Shown: positions 8,496 to 17,460, counted from the stretch's first letter. The stretch is 64,000 bases of DNA from Oscillospiraceae bacterium (GCA_009783265.1 WRHM01000010.1:1-64000), one strand, 5' to 3'. Notes: generated by a model from the letters alone, not told the origin. Numbers and translations are program-made.

Positions 8496-9686
8496 ATGCC
8501 GAAAACAAAACAAGCCGTCGAACAGGCGGCAAAACTAAAATTATATCTTCCGCAACTTGATAAACTTGAAGAAAGGCTGCTTGAATGGACGGCAAAAGAC
8601 AGATTTCAGGCAATAGTAGTCAAAGCAACGCGTTACGGTGTGCCGATTTTCGAGGGCTGCTACGGCACAAGCACAAATGAATACGGCGTGCATCTTGACA
8701 CTATTTTTTCAGTCGCTTCAAATACCAAGACGATTATTGCGGCTCTTATCATGATTCTTCTTGAGGACGGACGGCTTGAATTAAACGACCGTATAAACTG
8801 GCATTACCCGAAATTTGACGGCGGCGGACGGCACCAAATATCAATATGGCATCTTCTGACCCATACAAGCGGAATTGTGGAAGAAGAACTTGATAAAAAT
8901 ATAGCGGAATATATCAAAGAAAATTTTGATATAGATCCTCCGGGAGATAATTCCACTCATGATGAATGGGAGCAATATACGTTAAAAATAAAACAAGCCC
9001 TGAAACTTCCTGACGATTACGATAATCATAAAGTTTGGGAAAATGCGTCTCTGTTACCTGAATTAAAACATCAGCCGCGAGAACTTATGTCATATTGCAG
9101 TTACGGTTATGAAATATTAAAAGAAGCGATATGCGCCATTACGGGCGAAAGTATAGATTCCTATGCGCAGCGCGTTTTATTCGGGTCTCTTGGCATGACT
9201 GATTCTTACTGGAAACTGCCAAAAGAAAAATGGGGCAAAGTATTGGGACGAAATGCACGCTGCGTTGGTTATGGCTGGATAAATTCCGAAAAAAATTATA
9301 CAAACGAATCCGGCGGGGGCGGGTTAAAGACAACTGTAAACGATATGTCTAACTTCTGCGAGATGATACTTAACGACGGCACTTATAACGGAAACCGGAT
9401 ATTATCTCCGGCAAGCATACGTCAAATATCTACAAATTATAATGCTGATTTCGCAAATTCGTGGGACGCATGGAGCTTAGGCTGGAATTACAGAGGGACA
9501 AAAGTAGACGACGGCGGGGTATTGCGAACGCCAACTTCGTTAGAGCACGGAGGCTGGGCCGGGCATAAAATTTTAATTGACCGTGAATACGGGTTATCAG
9601 TTATAACTTATATGGGCGAATATGACGGCGGGGTTTTTCTCGATTTAGGCAGGATTCCCAATATGATTATCGCCGCTCTTGGATAA
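8496..9686 (+). CDS. Beta-lactamase-class-C-like serine hydrolase, tandem paralogue 1
   Basis: A 396-residue protein of the serine beta-lactamase/esterase superfamily (PF00144 type). The SxxK motif is S75-N-T-K78 and the HTSG segment follows at 123-126. The second motif, usually Y-x-N, reads Y200-C-S, so the Asn is replaced by Ser. The third motif is H-G-G in the C-terminal part (EHGGWAGHK). There is no signal peptide, so it should act in the cytoplasm, unlike secreted beta-lactamases or PBPs. It is the first of three tandem paralogues that share an almost identical N-terminus even in DNA. Substrate unknown; related proteins are esterases or D-amino peptidases. Confidence 0.85.
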   Translation: MPKTKQAVEQAAKLKLYLPQLDKLEERLLEWTAKDRFQAIVVKATRYGVPIFEGCYGTSTNEYGVHLDTIFSVASNTKTIIAALIMILLEDGRLELNDRINWHYPKFDGGGRHQISIWHLLTHTSGIVEEELDKNIAEYIKENFDIDPPGDNSTHDEWEQYTLKIKQALKLPDDYDNHKVWENASLLPELKHQPRELMSYCSYGYEILKEAICAITGESIDSYAQRVLFGSLGMTDSYWKLPKEKWGKVLGRNARCVGYGWINSEKNYTNESGGGGLKTTVNDMSNFCEMILNDGTYNGNRILSPASIRQISTNYNADFANSWDAWSLGWNYRGTKVDDGGVLRTPTSLEHGGWAGHKILIDREYGLSVITYMGEYDGGVFLDLGRIPNMIIAALG

Positions 9687-9737
9687 TTAACATAATAAAA
9701 AATATTAATTAATAAATAAAAAAAGGAGAGAGAATAT

Positions 9738-10925
9738 ATGCCGAAAACAAAACAAGCCGTCGAACAGGCGGCAAAATTAAAACTTTATATCCCGCAACTT
9801 GACGAATTTGAGGGAAGATTGCTTGAATGGATTGAACAGGATAAATATCAGGCGTGCATGATAAAAGTTATGCGTTATGGTATTTCGATTTTCGAGGGCT
9901 GTTACGGTACAAGCACAAACGAATCGGGAGTTTATTTAGATACTATCAGCCCGGTATTTTCATCTACTAAGCCTGTTGTGGCAACTCTTATCTTTAAACT
10001 TTTGGAACAGGGACGATTAGAATTAGGCGATCTTGTATCAAAATTTCTCCCGGATTACACTGGGGGAGGCAAAGAAAACACAAATCTTGTGCATCTTCTG
10101 ACGCATACTCACGGATTTGACGGCGATTTCGATAAAGCCGTGGATAAATATATCAAAGAAGAATTTAAAATCGAGACGCCGCAGGACGGCTGGGAAGATA
10201 AAAACTGGGAAAAATATAATTCAGAATTAAAAAAAGCTCTGGAATTACCGGAAGATTGCACTAACAGGGAAGTCTGGACTACCGTGAGAAACCGTGTCGA
10301 TTTAGTAAATCAGCCGGGAAAAGTCATGGCTTACAGTAATTACGGCTATGATATATTAAGAGATATAATATGCGCCGTTACCGGAGGAAGCATAGACGAA
10401 TTCGCGCAAAAAGTTTTATTTGAGCCTGTGGGCATGATTGATTCTCACTGGACGCTGCCTAAAGAAAAATACGGCAGGGTTTTAGGCAGAAACGAAAAAT
10501 GCACGGGTCACGGCTGGATAAATTCTGAAAATTGTTATAACAATCAGGGCGGAGGAAACGGCTTAAAAACTACTGTGTGCGATATGTCGCGATTCTGCGA
10601 AATGATACTTAACGAGGGAAAATATAATAATCAAAGAATTATATCCCCCGCAAGCATAAAGCAAATGGGGTCAAATTATAATTCCTCTCTGCCGAATTCT
10701 TGGGATTCATGGGGATTAGGCTGGAATTACCGGGGAACAAAAGTAGACGACGCAGGAGTTTTGCGTTCTTCCAATTCAGTTGAGCACGGCGGCTGGGCTG
10801 GATATAAACTTTTGGTTGACAGAGAATACGGGCTTACAGCAGTATGCTCTGTCGGCGAATATGATAATGGCTCATTTCCCGGCTGGGGCAGGATACACAA
10901 TATGATTATCGCCGCTTTTGAATGA
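9738..10925 (+). CDS. Beta-lactamase-class-C-like serine hydrolase, tandem paralogue 2
   Basis: A 395-residue paralogue with the canonical motif set: S75-S-T-K78, Y199-S-N201 and the C-terminal EHGGWAGYK. It starts 51 bp after paralogue 1 behind a GGAGAGAG site. The first 15 codons match the neighbouring copies almost base for base, while the middle (residues 125-195) has diverged strongly. The HTSG segment of the other copies is HTHG here. No signal peptide. The divergence in the region that shapes the substrate pocket suggests the copies hydrolyse related but different substrates (inference). Confidence 0.85.
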   Translation: MPKTKQAVEQAAKLKLYIPQLDEFEGRLLEWIEQDKYQACMIKVMRYGISIFEGCYGTSTNESGVYLDTISPVFSSTKPVVATLIFKLLEQGRLELGDLVSKFLPDYTGGGKENTNLVHLLTHTHGFDGDFDKAVDKYIKEEFKIETPQDGWEDKNWEKYNSELKKALELPEDCTNREVWTTVRNRVDLVNQPGKVMAYSNYGYDILRDIICAVTGGSIDEFAQKVLFEPVGMIDSHWTLPKEKYGRVLGRNEKCTGHGWINSENCYNNQGGGNGLKTTVCDMSRFCEMILNEGKYNNQRIISPASIKQMGSNYNSSLPNSWDSWGLGWNYRGTKVDDAGVLRSSNSVEHGGWAGYKLLVDREYGLTAVCSVGEYDNGSFPGWGRIHNMIIAAFE

Positions 10926-10959
10926 TTTATAATTAATAATTAGTTATAAAGGATTTTTC

Positions 10960-10987
10960 GCTTTTTTCTTTACGGAAAGAAAAAAGC
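10960..10987 (+). terminator. Perfect hairpin between hydrolase paralogues 2 and 3
   Basis: A 12-bp perfect stem (GCTTTTTTCTTT, loop ACGG, AAAGAAAAAAGC) lies in the 120-bp gap. No T-run follows it on the plus strand, so it may be a weak terminator or an mRNA processing/stability element. Confidence 0.5.
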
Positions 10988-11045
10988 TCGCAAAAAAGAA
11001 ACGAAACAATAAATATAATAATACAAAAAGGAGATATAAATATAT

Positions 11046-12251
11046 ATGCCAAAGACAAAACAAGCCGTCGAACAGGCGGCAAAACTGGGGCTTTATATTC
11101 CGCAGCTTGATAAGCTCGACGAGAGGCTTAATGAATTTATAGAACAGGACAGGTGTCAGGCTATAGTAATAAAAGCAATGCGTTACGGAGTGCCGATTTT
11201 CGAGGGCTGCTACGGCACAAGCACAAACGAGTACGGCGTGCACCTTGATACTATTTTTCCTGTCGCTTCAAATACCAAGCCTATTATTGCCACGCTTATC
11301 ATGATACTTTTAGAAGAAGGCCGTCTTGAACTGGAAACCCGTATATCCAAATTTTTGCCCGAATATACAGGGGGAGGACGGGAAAATATACAGTTATGGC
11401 ATTTTTTGACGCATACAAGCGGTATTGTCGATGATGAATTTTATAAATCGATAGATGATTATGTCAGAAATGAACTGAAAGTCGAACGCCCGGATGAAAA
11501 CAATTCGACAGATGAAGACTGGAAGCAGTATGATTTAAAAATAAAAGAAGCGCTTAATCTTCCCGAAGATTACGACGATGATAAAATCTGGGATGTTTTG
11601 TCATTAAAAGTTGATTTGAAAAATCAGCCGAGAACGATTATGTCATACTGCAATCACGGGTATCAGAAATTAAAAGACGTGATATGCGCAATTACGGGAG
11701 AAACTATAGATTCTTACGCCCAGTGCGTTTTATTTGACCCTCTCGGCATGATTGATTCGCACTGGAGATTGCCAAAAGAAAAATACGGCAGGGTTTTAGG
11801 CAGGAATGAAAAATGTCAGGGTCACGGCTGGATAAATTCCGAAGAAAATTATAACAGGGAATCCGGAGCGGGAGGACTAAAAACAACGGCAAACGACATG
11901 TCAAATTTCTGTGAAATGATACTTAACGAGGGGAAATATAATAATCGGCGTATTCTTTCGCCCGCAAGCGTGCGTGAAATGACGAAAAATTATAATTCTT
12001 CTCTGCCGAACGCATGGGACTCATGGGGGTTAGGCTGGAATTATCGAGGCGCAAAAGTTGACGACGCGGGGGTTTTACGTTCAGAACGAGCAATAGAACA
12101 CGGCGGCTGGGCAGGACATAAAATTTTAATCGATCCCGACCGCGGGCTTTCTGTAATAATATATACGGGAGAATACAACGAGCCTAACGATATGGGCAGT
12201 TTCGGCAACTGGGGCAAAATAAACAATATGGTTATCGCGGCTTTGGATTAA
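11046..12251 (+). CDS. Beta-lactamase-class-C-like serine hydrolase, tandem paralogue 3
   Basis: A 401-residue paralogue, closest to paralogue 1 over the active-site region (VASNTKP with S75 and K78, HTSGIVDD) but with Y201-C-N203, so the second motif keeps the Asn that copy 1 lost. The C-terminal motif is EHGGWAGHK. It is preceded by AAGGAG and followed by a strong terminator that closes the cluster. No signal peptide or membrane anchor is visible. Confidence 0.85.
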   Translation: MPKTKQAVEQAAKLGLYIPQLDKLDERLNEFIEQDRCQAIVIKAMRYGVPIFEGCYGTSTNEYGVHLDTIFPVASNTKPIIATLIMILLEEGRLELETRISKFLPEYTGGGRENIQLWHFLTHTSGIVDDEFYKSIDDYVRNELKVERPDENNSTDEDWKQYDLKIKEALNLPEDYDDDKIWDVLSLKVDLKNQPRTIMSYCNHGYQKLKDVICAITGETIDSYAQCVLFDPLGMIDSHWRLPKEKYGRVLGRNEKCQGHGWINSEENYNRESGAGGLKTTANDMSNFCEMILNEGKYNNRRILSPASVREMTKNYNSSLPNAWDSWGLGWNYRGAKVDDAGVLRSERAIEHGGWAGHKILIDPDRGLSVIIYTGEYNEPNDMGSFGNWGKINNMVIAALD

Positions 12252-12270
12252 TAAAAAATAAATAAACATA

Positions 12271-12310
12271 AAACCACAGGAAATTGATGTTCTCCTGTGG
12301 TTTTTTTGAT
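12271..12310. terminator. Bidirectional terminator
   Basis: An 11-bp perfect stem AAACCACAGGA/TCCTGTGGTTT (12271-12303) is followed by T on the plus strand and flanked by A on the other side. It lies between the convergent hydrolase cluster and methyltransferase gene and can serve both. Confidence 0.85.
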
Positions 12311-12323
12311 TTTTTTGTAATTA

Positions 12324-13121
12324 TTATTTTTGCGAGCATAGACATAAACATTGAGGCAACGCCGCCCACGGATTATTATGCCAGTCGAAAGAATCGCCCG
12401 GCCAGTTGTATCTGTCGTTATCATCGACGCAAAGATAATTATGCGCGTTTAAATCTTCACGCACGCTGTGAAATTCCTGCATTTCTTTTATATTAAAGCC
12501 TGCCGAAATAACCGCATTCACAAAATCCTGCGTTCTCCATGCGTATTCTATATACGCAGGGTCATCGTCGTCGGGATCTTCAATATCTTCATAAAGTTTC
12601 ACGATTTTAACTTCATAAGTCGTTTCGTCAAACGGCCTGCACATCGGGTGCGTCTCGAAAAATATATTATAGCCGCCGTCTTTTAAAACTCTGCGGAAAT
12701 TTTTATACATGCCGGGTAAATCGTCAATCCAGACGTGAACGCCGTTCGACGTGTAAATTAAATCATACTCGCCGTCTTTTATTTTATCTAACTTCATGCT
12801 GTCCTGACAGATAAATTCTATATCTTTAAAATTATATTTATCTGCAAGTATTTTCGCGTTTTTTAGCTGATTTTCAGCTATGTCGCACGACGTGACTTTT
12901 GCTCCGAGCAAACAAAATCCGAACGCCGCTATATTATCGCCGCTTGACGGCACTAAGACTTTTTTATTATATAAATCGCCTATGTATTTTTTTATCAGCG
13001 GATATACCGCAACCGGAAACGCTCTTTCAGGGTTTTTTATAATTCTGGGATAATCGCCTATATCTTTTTGATAATATTCGTCTGACCGTTCATTCCAATG
13101 ATTTTTTATTGTATCGCTCAT
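12324..13121 (-). CDS. SAM-dependent methyltransferase
   Basis: A class I methyltransferase of 265 residues. Motif I is VLVPSSGDN rather than the usual glycine-rich E/DxGxGxG, followed by the acidic SCDIAE motif and the LIYTSNGVHVW segment. I chose the ATG at 13121 (MSDTIKNHW) because AGAGGTG lies 9 bp upstream; the frame stays open to 13145 but has no such site there. The C-terminus (WHNNPWAALP) is typical of a small clostridial methyltransferase family that acts on small molecules. The gene is monocistronic and convergent with the hydrolases. Confidence 0.8.
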   Translation of the reverse strand: MSDTIKNHWNERSDEYYQKDIGDYPRIIKNPERAFPVAVYPLIKKYIGDLYNKKVLVPSSGDNIAAFGFCLLGAKVTSCDIAENQLKNAKILADKYNFKDIEFICQDSMKLDKIKDGEYDLIYTSNGVHVWIDDLPGMYKNFRRVLKDGGYNIFFETHPMCRPFDETTYEVKIVKLYEDIEDPDDDDPAYIEYAWRTQDFVNAVISAGFNIKEMQEFHSVREDLNAHNYLCVDDNDRYNWPGDSFDWHNNPWAALPQCLCLCSQK

Positions 13122-13143
13122 ATTATTTTTCACCTCTAAAAAC

Positions 13144-13172
13144 AAAGATTCTTCGCTACTCTCAGAATGACA
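13144..13172. repeat. Half copy of the CATTCTGA-type palindromic repeat
   Basis: AAAGATTCTTCGCTACTCTCAGAATGACA is one arm of the dispersed palindrome seen in full at 20520-20576. It lies between the methyltransferase start and the glycoside hydrolase stop. Confidence 0.6.
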
Positions 13173-13186
13173 AAAGAGAGCCGGTT

Positions 13187-14215
13187 TTAAAAATATTTTT
13201 TTATCCCGTCTTTCAGCGCGTAATATGCTGGCTTTGGATTTTGGTCGCAGTCAACGCAGCCCCACGCGCATTCAGCGGGGCAGTCAGACTCGCCGCATTG
13301 CCAGCATTGATTTGTGTCGCTCCACCTGAAAAAGAAATTGCCTATAACATCAGGGTGTTCGGCGAAAACCGGCAGGCACTCATTGATATATCTCGCCTGT
13401 TCTTCGGGAGTGTGTCCCCTGCCCCATGTTATCTGCCAGTATTTATTATAACATACATCTTGATTATAATGATTTTTACGCTCAATATCAGTATATTTTT
13501 CGCCCCATTGCAGAGACGAAAACCCCCATTCGTTTATTATTATCGGCTTACCGGATAATTTCGCCGTTTCATCGATATACGGTTTCCATGTGTGTGGCCC
13601 TCCGGGCTGCCATGAACCCATATAGCCGTCTATGCCAAGATACGCGAACGGCGAATCAGGCACAGCGTAAATCTCGCGCATAAGCATACGCGCATAATCG
13701 TTGATATAGCCGAGATTAATGCCGCACTTCGCGTCCGGATTGCCTTTTATTATGCCGTTTGTTGCATTAAGCAAAAAATTTATGTTTTCTTTTTCGGATA
13801 ATGGCCCGTAAAATATTGATATATCCGGCTCGTTTGCGATTTGCCACCAAGTTATGCGATTTTTTGTATATTCGCCGAGAAATTTTGCGGCTTCAAATAA
13901 AAGCTTATGATAGCGTTCTTCAGACGGGTCGCCTAAATATTCGGGAACCGCTCGTGAATAAACCGTTTTCCCCTCTTTTGGGACGTAACGCACAGACCCC
14001 GGCCCGGTGAAAGAACACAAAATCTCAAAGCCTTCTTTCCGGAATTTTTCAATTTCTTTGTCCGCCGCAAAAAAACTCTCGGACAATTCGCCTTTTTCGT
14101 TTTTAAACGGAAACGGATAACCCTGCCGCACCCATTTGATCCCCATTTCGCGCATTAAAGCAAAATCAGGATTATCGTGAGCCGGGGTTATGCCGAGCAT
14201 GTGATTTTGTTTCAT
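13187..14215 (-). CDS. Clan GH-A-like glycoside hydrolase
   Basis: A 342-residue (beta/alpha)8-barrel hydrolase without a signal peptide, so probably cytoplasmic. The acid/base Glu129 sits in WWQIANEPD and the nucleophile Glu229 in IIINEWG, 100 residues apart as in clan GH-A (GH39/GH5-like). Near the C-terminus a cysteine-rich stretch (CWQC, ESDC, PAEC, AWGC, VDC) lies close to the barrel mouth. The frame is open further upstream, but I take the ATG at 14215 because GGGAGGAG is 7 bp before it and the longer form would overlap dtd. It is the last gene of a MBL-FAD oxidoreductase-dtd-hydrolase run. Family number uncertain. Confidence 0.75.
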   Translation of the reverse strand: MKQNHMLGITPAHDNPDFALMREMGIKWVRQGYPFPFKNEKGELSESFFAADKEIEKFRKEGFEILCSFTGPGSVRYVPKEGKTVYSRAVPEYLGDPSEERYHKLLFEAAKFLGEYTKNRITWWQIANEPDISIFYGPLSEKENINFLLNATNGIIKGNPDAKCGINLGYINDYARMLMREIYAVPDSPFAYLGIDGYMGSWQPGGPHTWKPYIDETAKLSGKPIIINEWGFSSLQWGEKYTDIERKNHYNQDVCYNKYWQITWGRGHTPEEQARYINECLPVFAEHPDVIGNFFFRWSDTNQCWQCGESDCPAECAWGCVDCDQNPKPAYYALKDGIKKYF

Positions 14216-14247
14216 TTTGGTTGCTCCTCCCTGTGTTTGTTTTATTA

Positions 14248-14682
14248 TCAATCTTCCAAAATTACCGTGAACGGCCCTTCGTTTACAAGCTCTAATTTCA
14301 TAGCCGCGCCAAAAATCCCGCATGATATTTTATTAAATTTGCCGTCTGAATATTCAATAAAATAATCATATAATTCCTCGGCGAGTTCGGGATTTGCGGC
14401 ATTTGAAAAGCTCGGTCGGTTTTTCTTGCAGTCCGCGTATAAAGTAAACTGCGATATAATCAATAAATCCCCGCCGACGTCGCCGATTGATAAATTTGTT
14501 TTGCCGTTTTCATCGGGGAATATCCGCAATTTTTGTATCTTGTCAACCATTTTTTCGACTTTAGATTTATTATCGTTTTCGCCGAATCCAATTAAAACAA
14601 CATAGCCTTTTTTAATACTTCCGGCAATATTATTTTCGACCTCTACGCTTGCTCGGCTTACCCTCTGCAATACTATTTTCAT
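14248..14682 (-). CDS. dtd: D-aminoacyl-tRNA deacylase
   Basis: A 144-residue homologue of Dtd, which removes D-amino acids (and glycine from tRNA-Ala) from mischarged tRNAs. It begins MKIVLQRVSRASVEV and contains the two signature segments: SQFTLYADCKKNRPSF and NEGPFTVILE at the C-terminus, which builds the cross-subunit active site. Length is normal. Bacillota usually carry dtd beside relA; here it lies between a FAD oxidoreductase (11 bp upstream) and a glycoside hydrolase. Confidence 0.95.
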   Translation of the reverse strand: MKIVLQRVSRASVEVENNIAGSIKKGYVVLIGFGENDNKSKVEKMVDKIQKLRIFPDENGKTNLSIGDVGGDLLIISQFTLYADCKKNRPSFSNAANPELAEELYDYFIEYSDGKFNKISCGIFGAAMKLELVNEGPFTVILED

Positions 14683-14693
14683 AAATTTTTATT

Positions 14694-16001
14694 TCACTGC
14701 GCATTCGGCAGATAACCTCCGATATTTTTTAATTTTTTCTGCAGCTCTGTTATATTAACCGAACGCGTTTCCCCTGTATTTACCGCAATCGACGCGCCAA
14801 TCCCCGCAGCCTGACCCATTATAAAACATGCGGGCATTACGCGTATTGACGACTGCATTTTTTTATCTGTGCTCACGCACCTGCCTGCCACATACACATT
14901 TGATAAACTTTCAGGCAGCAATATCCTGTACGGTATTCCGTAAGATTCTCCTGATTTATAACGCATTGTTTCGTGTTCTACTCTGAATTTCTCATAAGAT
15001 TCTTTATCGGGATTGGCTATATGTATATCTACGGGATATGAAAATCTGCCGATTTCGTCACTAAAATTAGCCCTGTTTATAAAATCGTCTATATTTAATT
15101 CATAATCCCCCGCTATTCTTCTGCTCTCACGTACGCCCAGATACGATCCTGAAATCGCAATCTCCGCGTTTTTATATCCCCTGCTCAAATATTCGCGATA
15201 ATACTTTTCGTATTCGGGGAGTATTTTTCTTCCCGTTATCATGCCTTTTGTCAAAGAAATTTCATCGGTTGCGTCAACATCAAAACTGTGGCCGATATTT
15301 CCCCCTCCGAGTGCTTCGCCTATGCGCCACATTCCGGGCAGATGCCTGTCTTCCTGCGTGAATAATTTATCTTCAAAAGCGCGTTCGAGCTCTTTTGCGT
15401 CAGAAAAATTTTTATCGCTCCAGTCTATGCCGCCCCATACAGTACATAAAGTCGAAGGCATTGTTTTGCCGTTTTCATCGCCCATAACATAAGAATTCCC
15501 GGCGAACACGCATAAATCGCCGTCTCCCGTGCAGTCTATAAAAATTTTTGCCTTAACTGCGAAAGTCCCGCTTTTTGCGTTAAATATCGCGTACTCTACT
15601 TTTTCGCCGTCTTTGATAACATCGATTAAATTAGTAAAAAACGAGTATGTTATATTTGGCTCGCGCAATATTAAATTATCGCATATACGCTTGTATTTTT
15701 CGATGTGTATGCCGACAGTGCTTCCCGATAAATAAAAATTATTCTCAACGCACAAATCATAAATTTCTTTGCCGATACCGCCAGCGAGAAAATTAACGCC
15801 GTTGTCAAACGGCATAAACGCCGGAACAAGCGCAGTTGTGGCAAGCCCCCCGAAAAATCCCTGAGATTCCGCTAAAAAAACCGAACATCCCTGACGCGCA
15901 GCCGCGACTGCCGCCGAAATCCCCGAAGGTCCCCCGCCTGCAACGCAAATATCGACGTTATATTTTTCGCTGATTTCTTTTGAATAAATAATTCCGCTCA
16001 T
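14694..16001 (-). CDS. FAD-dependent oxidoreductase (FAD_oxidored type)
   Basis: A 435-residue flavoprotein. The dinucleotide-binding motif VAGGGPSGISAA is at about 20-31, followed by FFGGLATT. The FAD-proximal FIDCTGDGDL segment and the C-terminal VYVAGRCVS..AGIGASIA element place it in the family often annotated 'FAD-dependent oxidoreductase' (PF12831-like) in polysaccharide-using bacteria. The substrate is unknown. The neighbouring glycoside hydrolase and the MBL hydrolase suggest a carbohydrate role, which is only inference. Confidence 0.8.
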   Translation of the reverse strand: MSGIIYSKEISEKYNVDICVAGGGPSGISAAVAAARQGCSVFLAESQGFFGGLATTALVPAFMPFDNGVNFLAGGIGKEIYDLCVENNFYLSGSTVGIHIEKYKRICDNLILREPNITYSFFTNLIDVIKDGEKVEYAIFNAKSGTFAVKAKIFIDCTGDGDLCVFAGNSYVMGDENGKTMPSTLCTVWGGIDWSDKNFSDAKELERAFEDKLFTQEDRHLPGMWRIGEALGGGNIGHSFDVDATDEISLTKGMITGRKILPEYEKYYREYLSRGYKNAEIAISGSYLGVRESRRIAGDYELNIDDFINRANFSDEIGRFSYPVDIHIANPDKESYEKFRVEHETMRYKSGESYGIPYRILLPESLSNVYVAGRCVSTDKKMQSSIRVMPACFIMGQAAGIGASIAVNTGETRSVNITELQKKLKNIGGYLPNAQ

Positions 16002-16026
16002 AAATATTATTTCCCCTTTATATATT

Positions 16027-16614
16027 TTATAAATCTATTTCCTGACCCGGTTCTATAATCAACTTATTCGGAGCAGTCCATTTTTCAGCTTTTTTACGGA
16101 TTGATTCGCCGGGCTTTAAGTGTATAATTATATTATGTTTTGCGCCGATAATCTGCGCGCATTCTGCCGCTTCTTCCAGTCCCATATTGAAAAAACCGTC
16201 GCCGGGAAATAAAGCGTAATCAATCTCTAACGCGGCAAATGATTCCATTTGCTTAGTTTTTGACGTATCGCCTGAAGCGTAAATTTTAACTCCGTCGAGC
16301 GTGATAATATATCCTACGCATTGCTTCGGGTCATGATTTTTATTCGCCGCTTCGACGGCCTGAACCAAAATGCCGTCGATTTCAAAATTATTATGCCTGC
16401 CGTTTTCGAGAGCTTCTTTGTTAGTGATAATCCGGCAGTCCGGTTTTTGAACGCAGCGTTTGATTTTATTGTGGTCGCTGTGCTGGTGCGTTACAAGAAT
16501 TATATCGGCCGGCATATCGTATCCTTTGCCTTTATACGGATCGATATATATTACCCGCCCGTCATCAGAAATCAGGCGGTAACTGCCATGTCCCTGAAAA
16601 AGTAATTTTGGCAT
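16027..16614 (-). CDS. MBL-fold metal-dependent hydrolase (UlaG-like)
   Basis: A 195-residue metallo-beta-lactamase-fold protein. The zinc motif THQHSDH gives His43, His45, Asp47 and His48; YASGDTS supplies the bridging Asp and IIIHLKPGE the last His. It is short and compact like the UlaG/YtkL group, which includes lactonases and phosphodiesterases. It appears to be the first gene of the operon running down to the glycoside hydrolase. Substrate unknown. Confidence 0.8.
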   Translation of the reverse strand: MPKLLFQGHGSYRLISDDGRVIYIDPYKGKGYDMPADIILVTHQHSDHNKIKRCVQKPDCRIITNKEALENGRHNNFEIDGILVQAVEAANKNHDPKQCVGYIITLDGVKIYASGDTSKTKQMESFAALEIDYALFPGDGFFNMGLEEAAECAQIIGAKHNIIIHLKPGESIRKKAEKWTAPNKLIIEPGQEIDL

Positions 16615-16672
16615 AAATATTATTTCCTCCCTGTATTTTTATATTTTATATTATATATAAATTATATAAAAA

Positions 16673-16698
16673 GAGAAACTCATGGTTTCTCCTTTTTT
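16673..16698. terminator. Bidirectional terminator after mscL
   Basis: GAGAAAC (16673-16679) and GTTTCTC (16685-16691) form a 7-bp stem with a 5-nt loop. T-runs lie on both sides in the respective reading directions. Confidence 0.7.
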
Positions 16699-16711
16699 TG
16701 TTTTACTGTTT

Positions 16712-17224
16712 TTATTTATCGTCTGTATCGTTTTTATTATTTTCCGGATCAGAATTTGAATTTGAATTTGAATTTGATTCTAAATCTAAATGCGATGTGC
16801 AGTTAGGGCATCGCGACGCGTCTATATTAATCGAAGTTTTACAATACGGACAGTCTTTGACAGTAGGCGCGGGGGCTTCTTTTTTCCCGGCTAATTTTTT
16901 TTGTACTTTGCCTATCTGCGTGATTGCGATAAATATAGATATTGCAATTATCAGAAAATCAACTATCGAAGTTATAAACATGCCGTAATTTATTGTCGAA
17001 ATTCCGGCTTCCTGAGCTTCGGCTATCGTTGCGTAAGAATTTCCGTCGAGGGCAATAAACAAATCTTCAAATTTTATTTTCCCTGTGATGATAGTCAAAA
17101 GGGGCATAACAATATCGTTTACCAAAGACGCGACTATTTTTCCGAACGCGCCGCCTATAATAACGCCTATTGCCATATCGAGCACATTGCCTTTTAACGC
17201 GAACTTTTTAAAATTATCAAACAT
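16712..17224 (-). CDS. mscL: Large-conductance mechanosensitive channel MscL with C-terminal zinc ribbon
   Basis: A 170-residue MscL, which opens on membrane tension to release osmolytes during hypo-osmotic shock. The N-terminus MFDNFKKFALKGNVLDMAIGV and the first pore helix (IIGGAFGKIVASLVNDIV) are clear, and the second helix is near 80-102. The C-terminal bundle is followed by a rubredoxin-like ribbon (CPYC...CPNC), a Ser-Asn repeat from a hexanucleotide tract at 16755-16780, and an acidic tail, making it longer than the usual 130-150 residues. I prefer the ATG at 17224, since the ATG at 17233 overlaps the AAGGA site. Confidence 0.92.
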   Translation of the reverse strand: MFDNFKKFALKGNVLDMAIGVIIGGAFGKIVASLVNDIVMPLLTIITGKIKFEDLFIALDGNSYATIAEAQEAGISTINYGMFITSIVDFLIIAISIFIAITQIGKVQKKLAGKKEAPAPTVKDCPYCKTSINIDASRCPNCTSHLDLESNSNSNSNSDPENNKNDTDDK

Positions 17225-17256
17225 ATAACCCACATCCTTTTATTTTTTATATTATA

Positions 17257-17460
17257 TTAAAATTTAAAATCCTCAGGGGAAAACTGCAAATTTTTCGCAG
17301 GCAGGGCAGGAGATAATTTGATAGGGTCGAAAACGAATTTTTTGCATTTGAAATTATAGCTGACGATTCCCTTTTTTTTGCAGATATATCCGTTAGTTTC
17401 TCGTATCGGCGCGGCATTTTCGCAATAACAGCACTTTTCTTCTATTATATTTTCATTCAT
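17257..17460 (-). CDS. Small cysteine-rich protein, unknown function
   Basis: A 67-residue protein with a CCYC motif, one further Cys near 27 and another near 39, consistent with a small metal-binding fold. The frame starts at an ATG with a GGAAGTG-type site upstream and lies 32 bp before mscL on the same strand. It is not recognised beyond this. Similar small Cys-containing proteins are common in Clostridia. A role linked to mscL is not implied by sequence. Confidence 0.65.
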   Translation of the reverse strand: MNENIIEEKCCYCENAAPIRETNGYICKKKGIVSYNFKCKKFVFDPIKLSPALPAKNLQFSPEDFKF

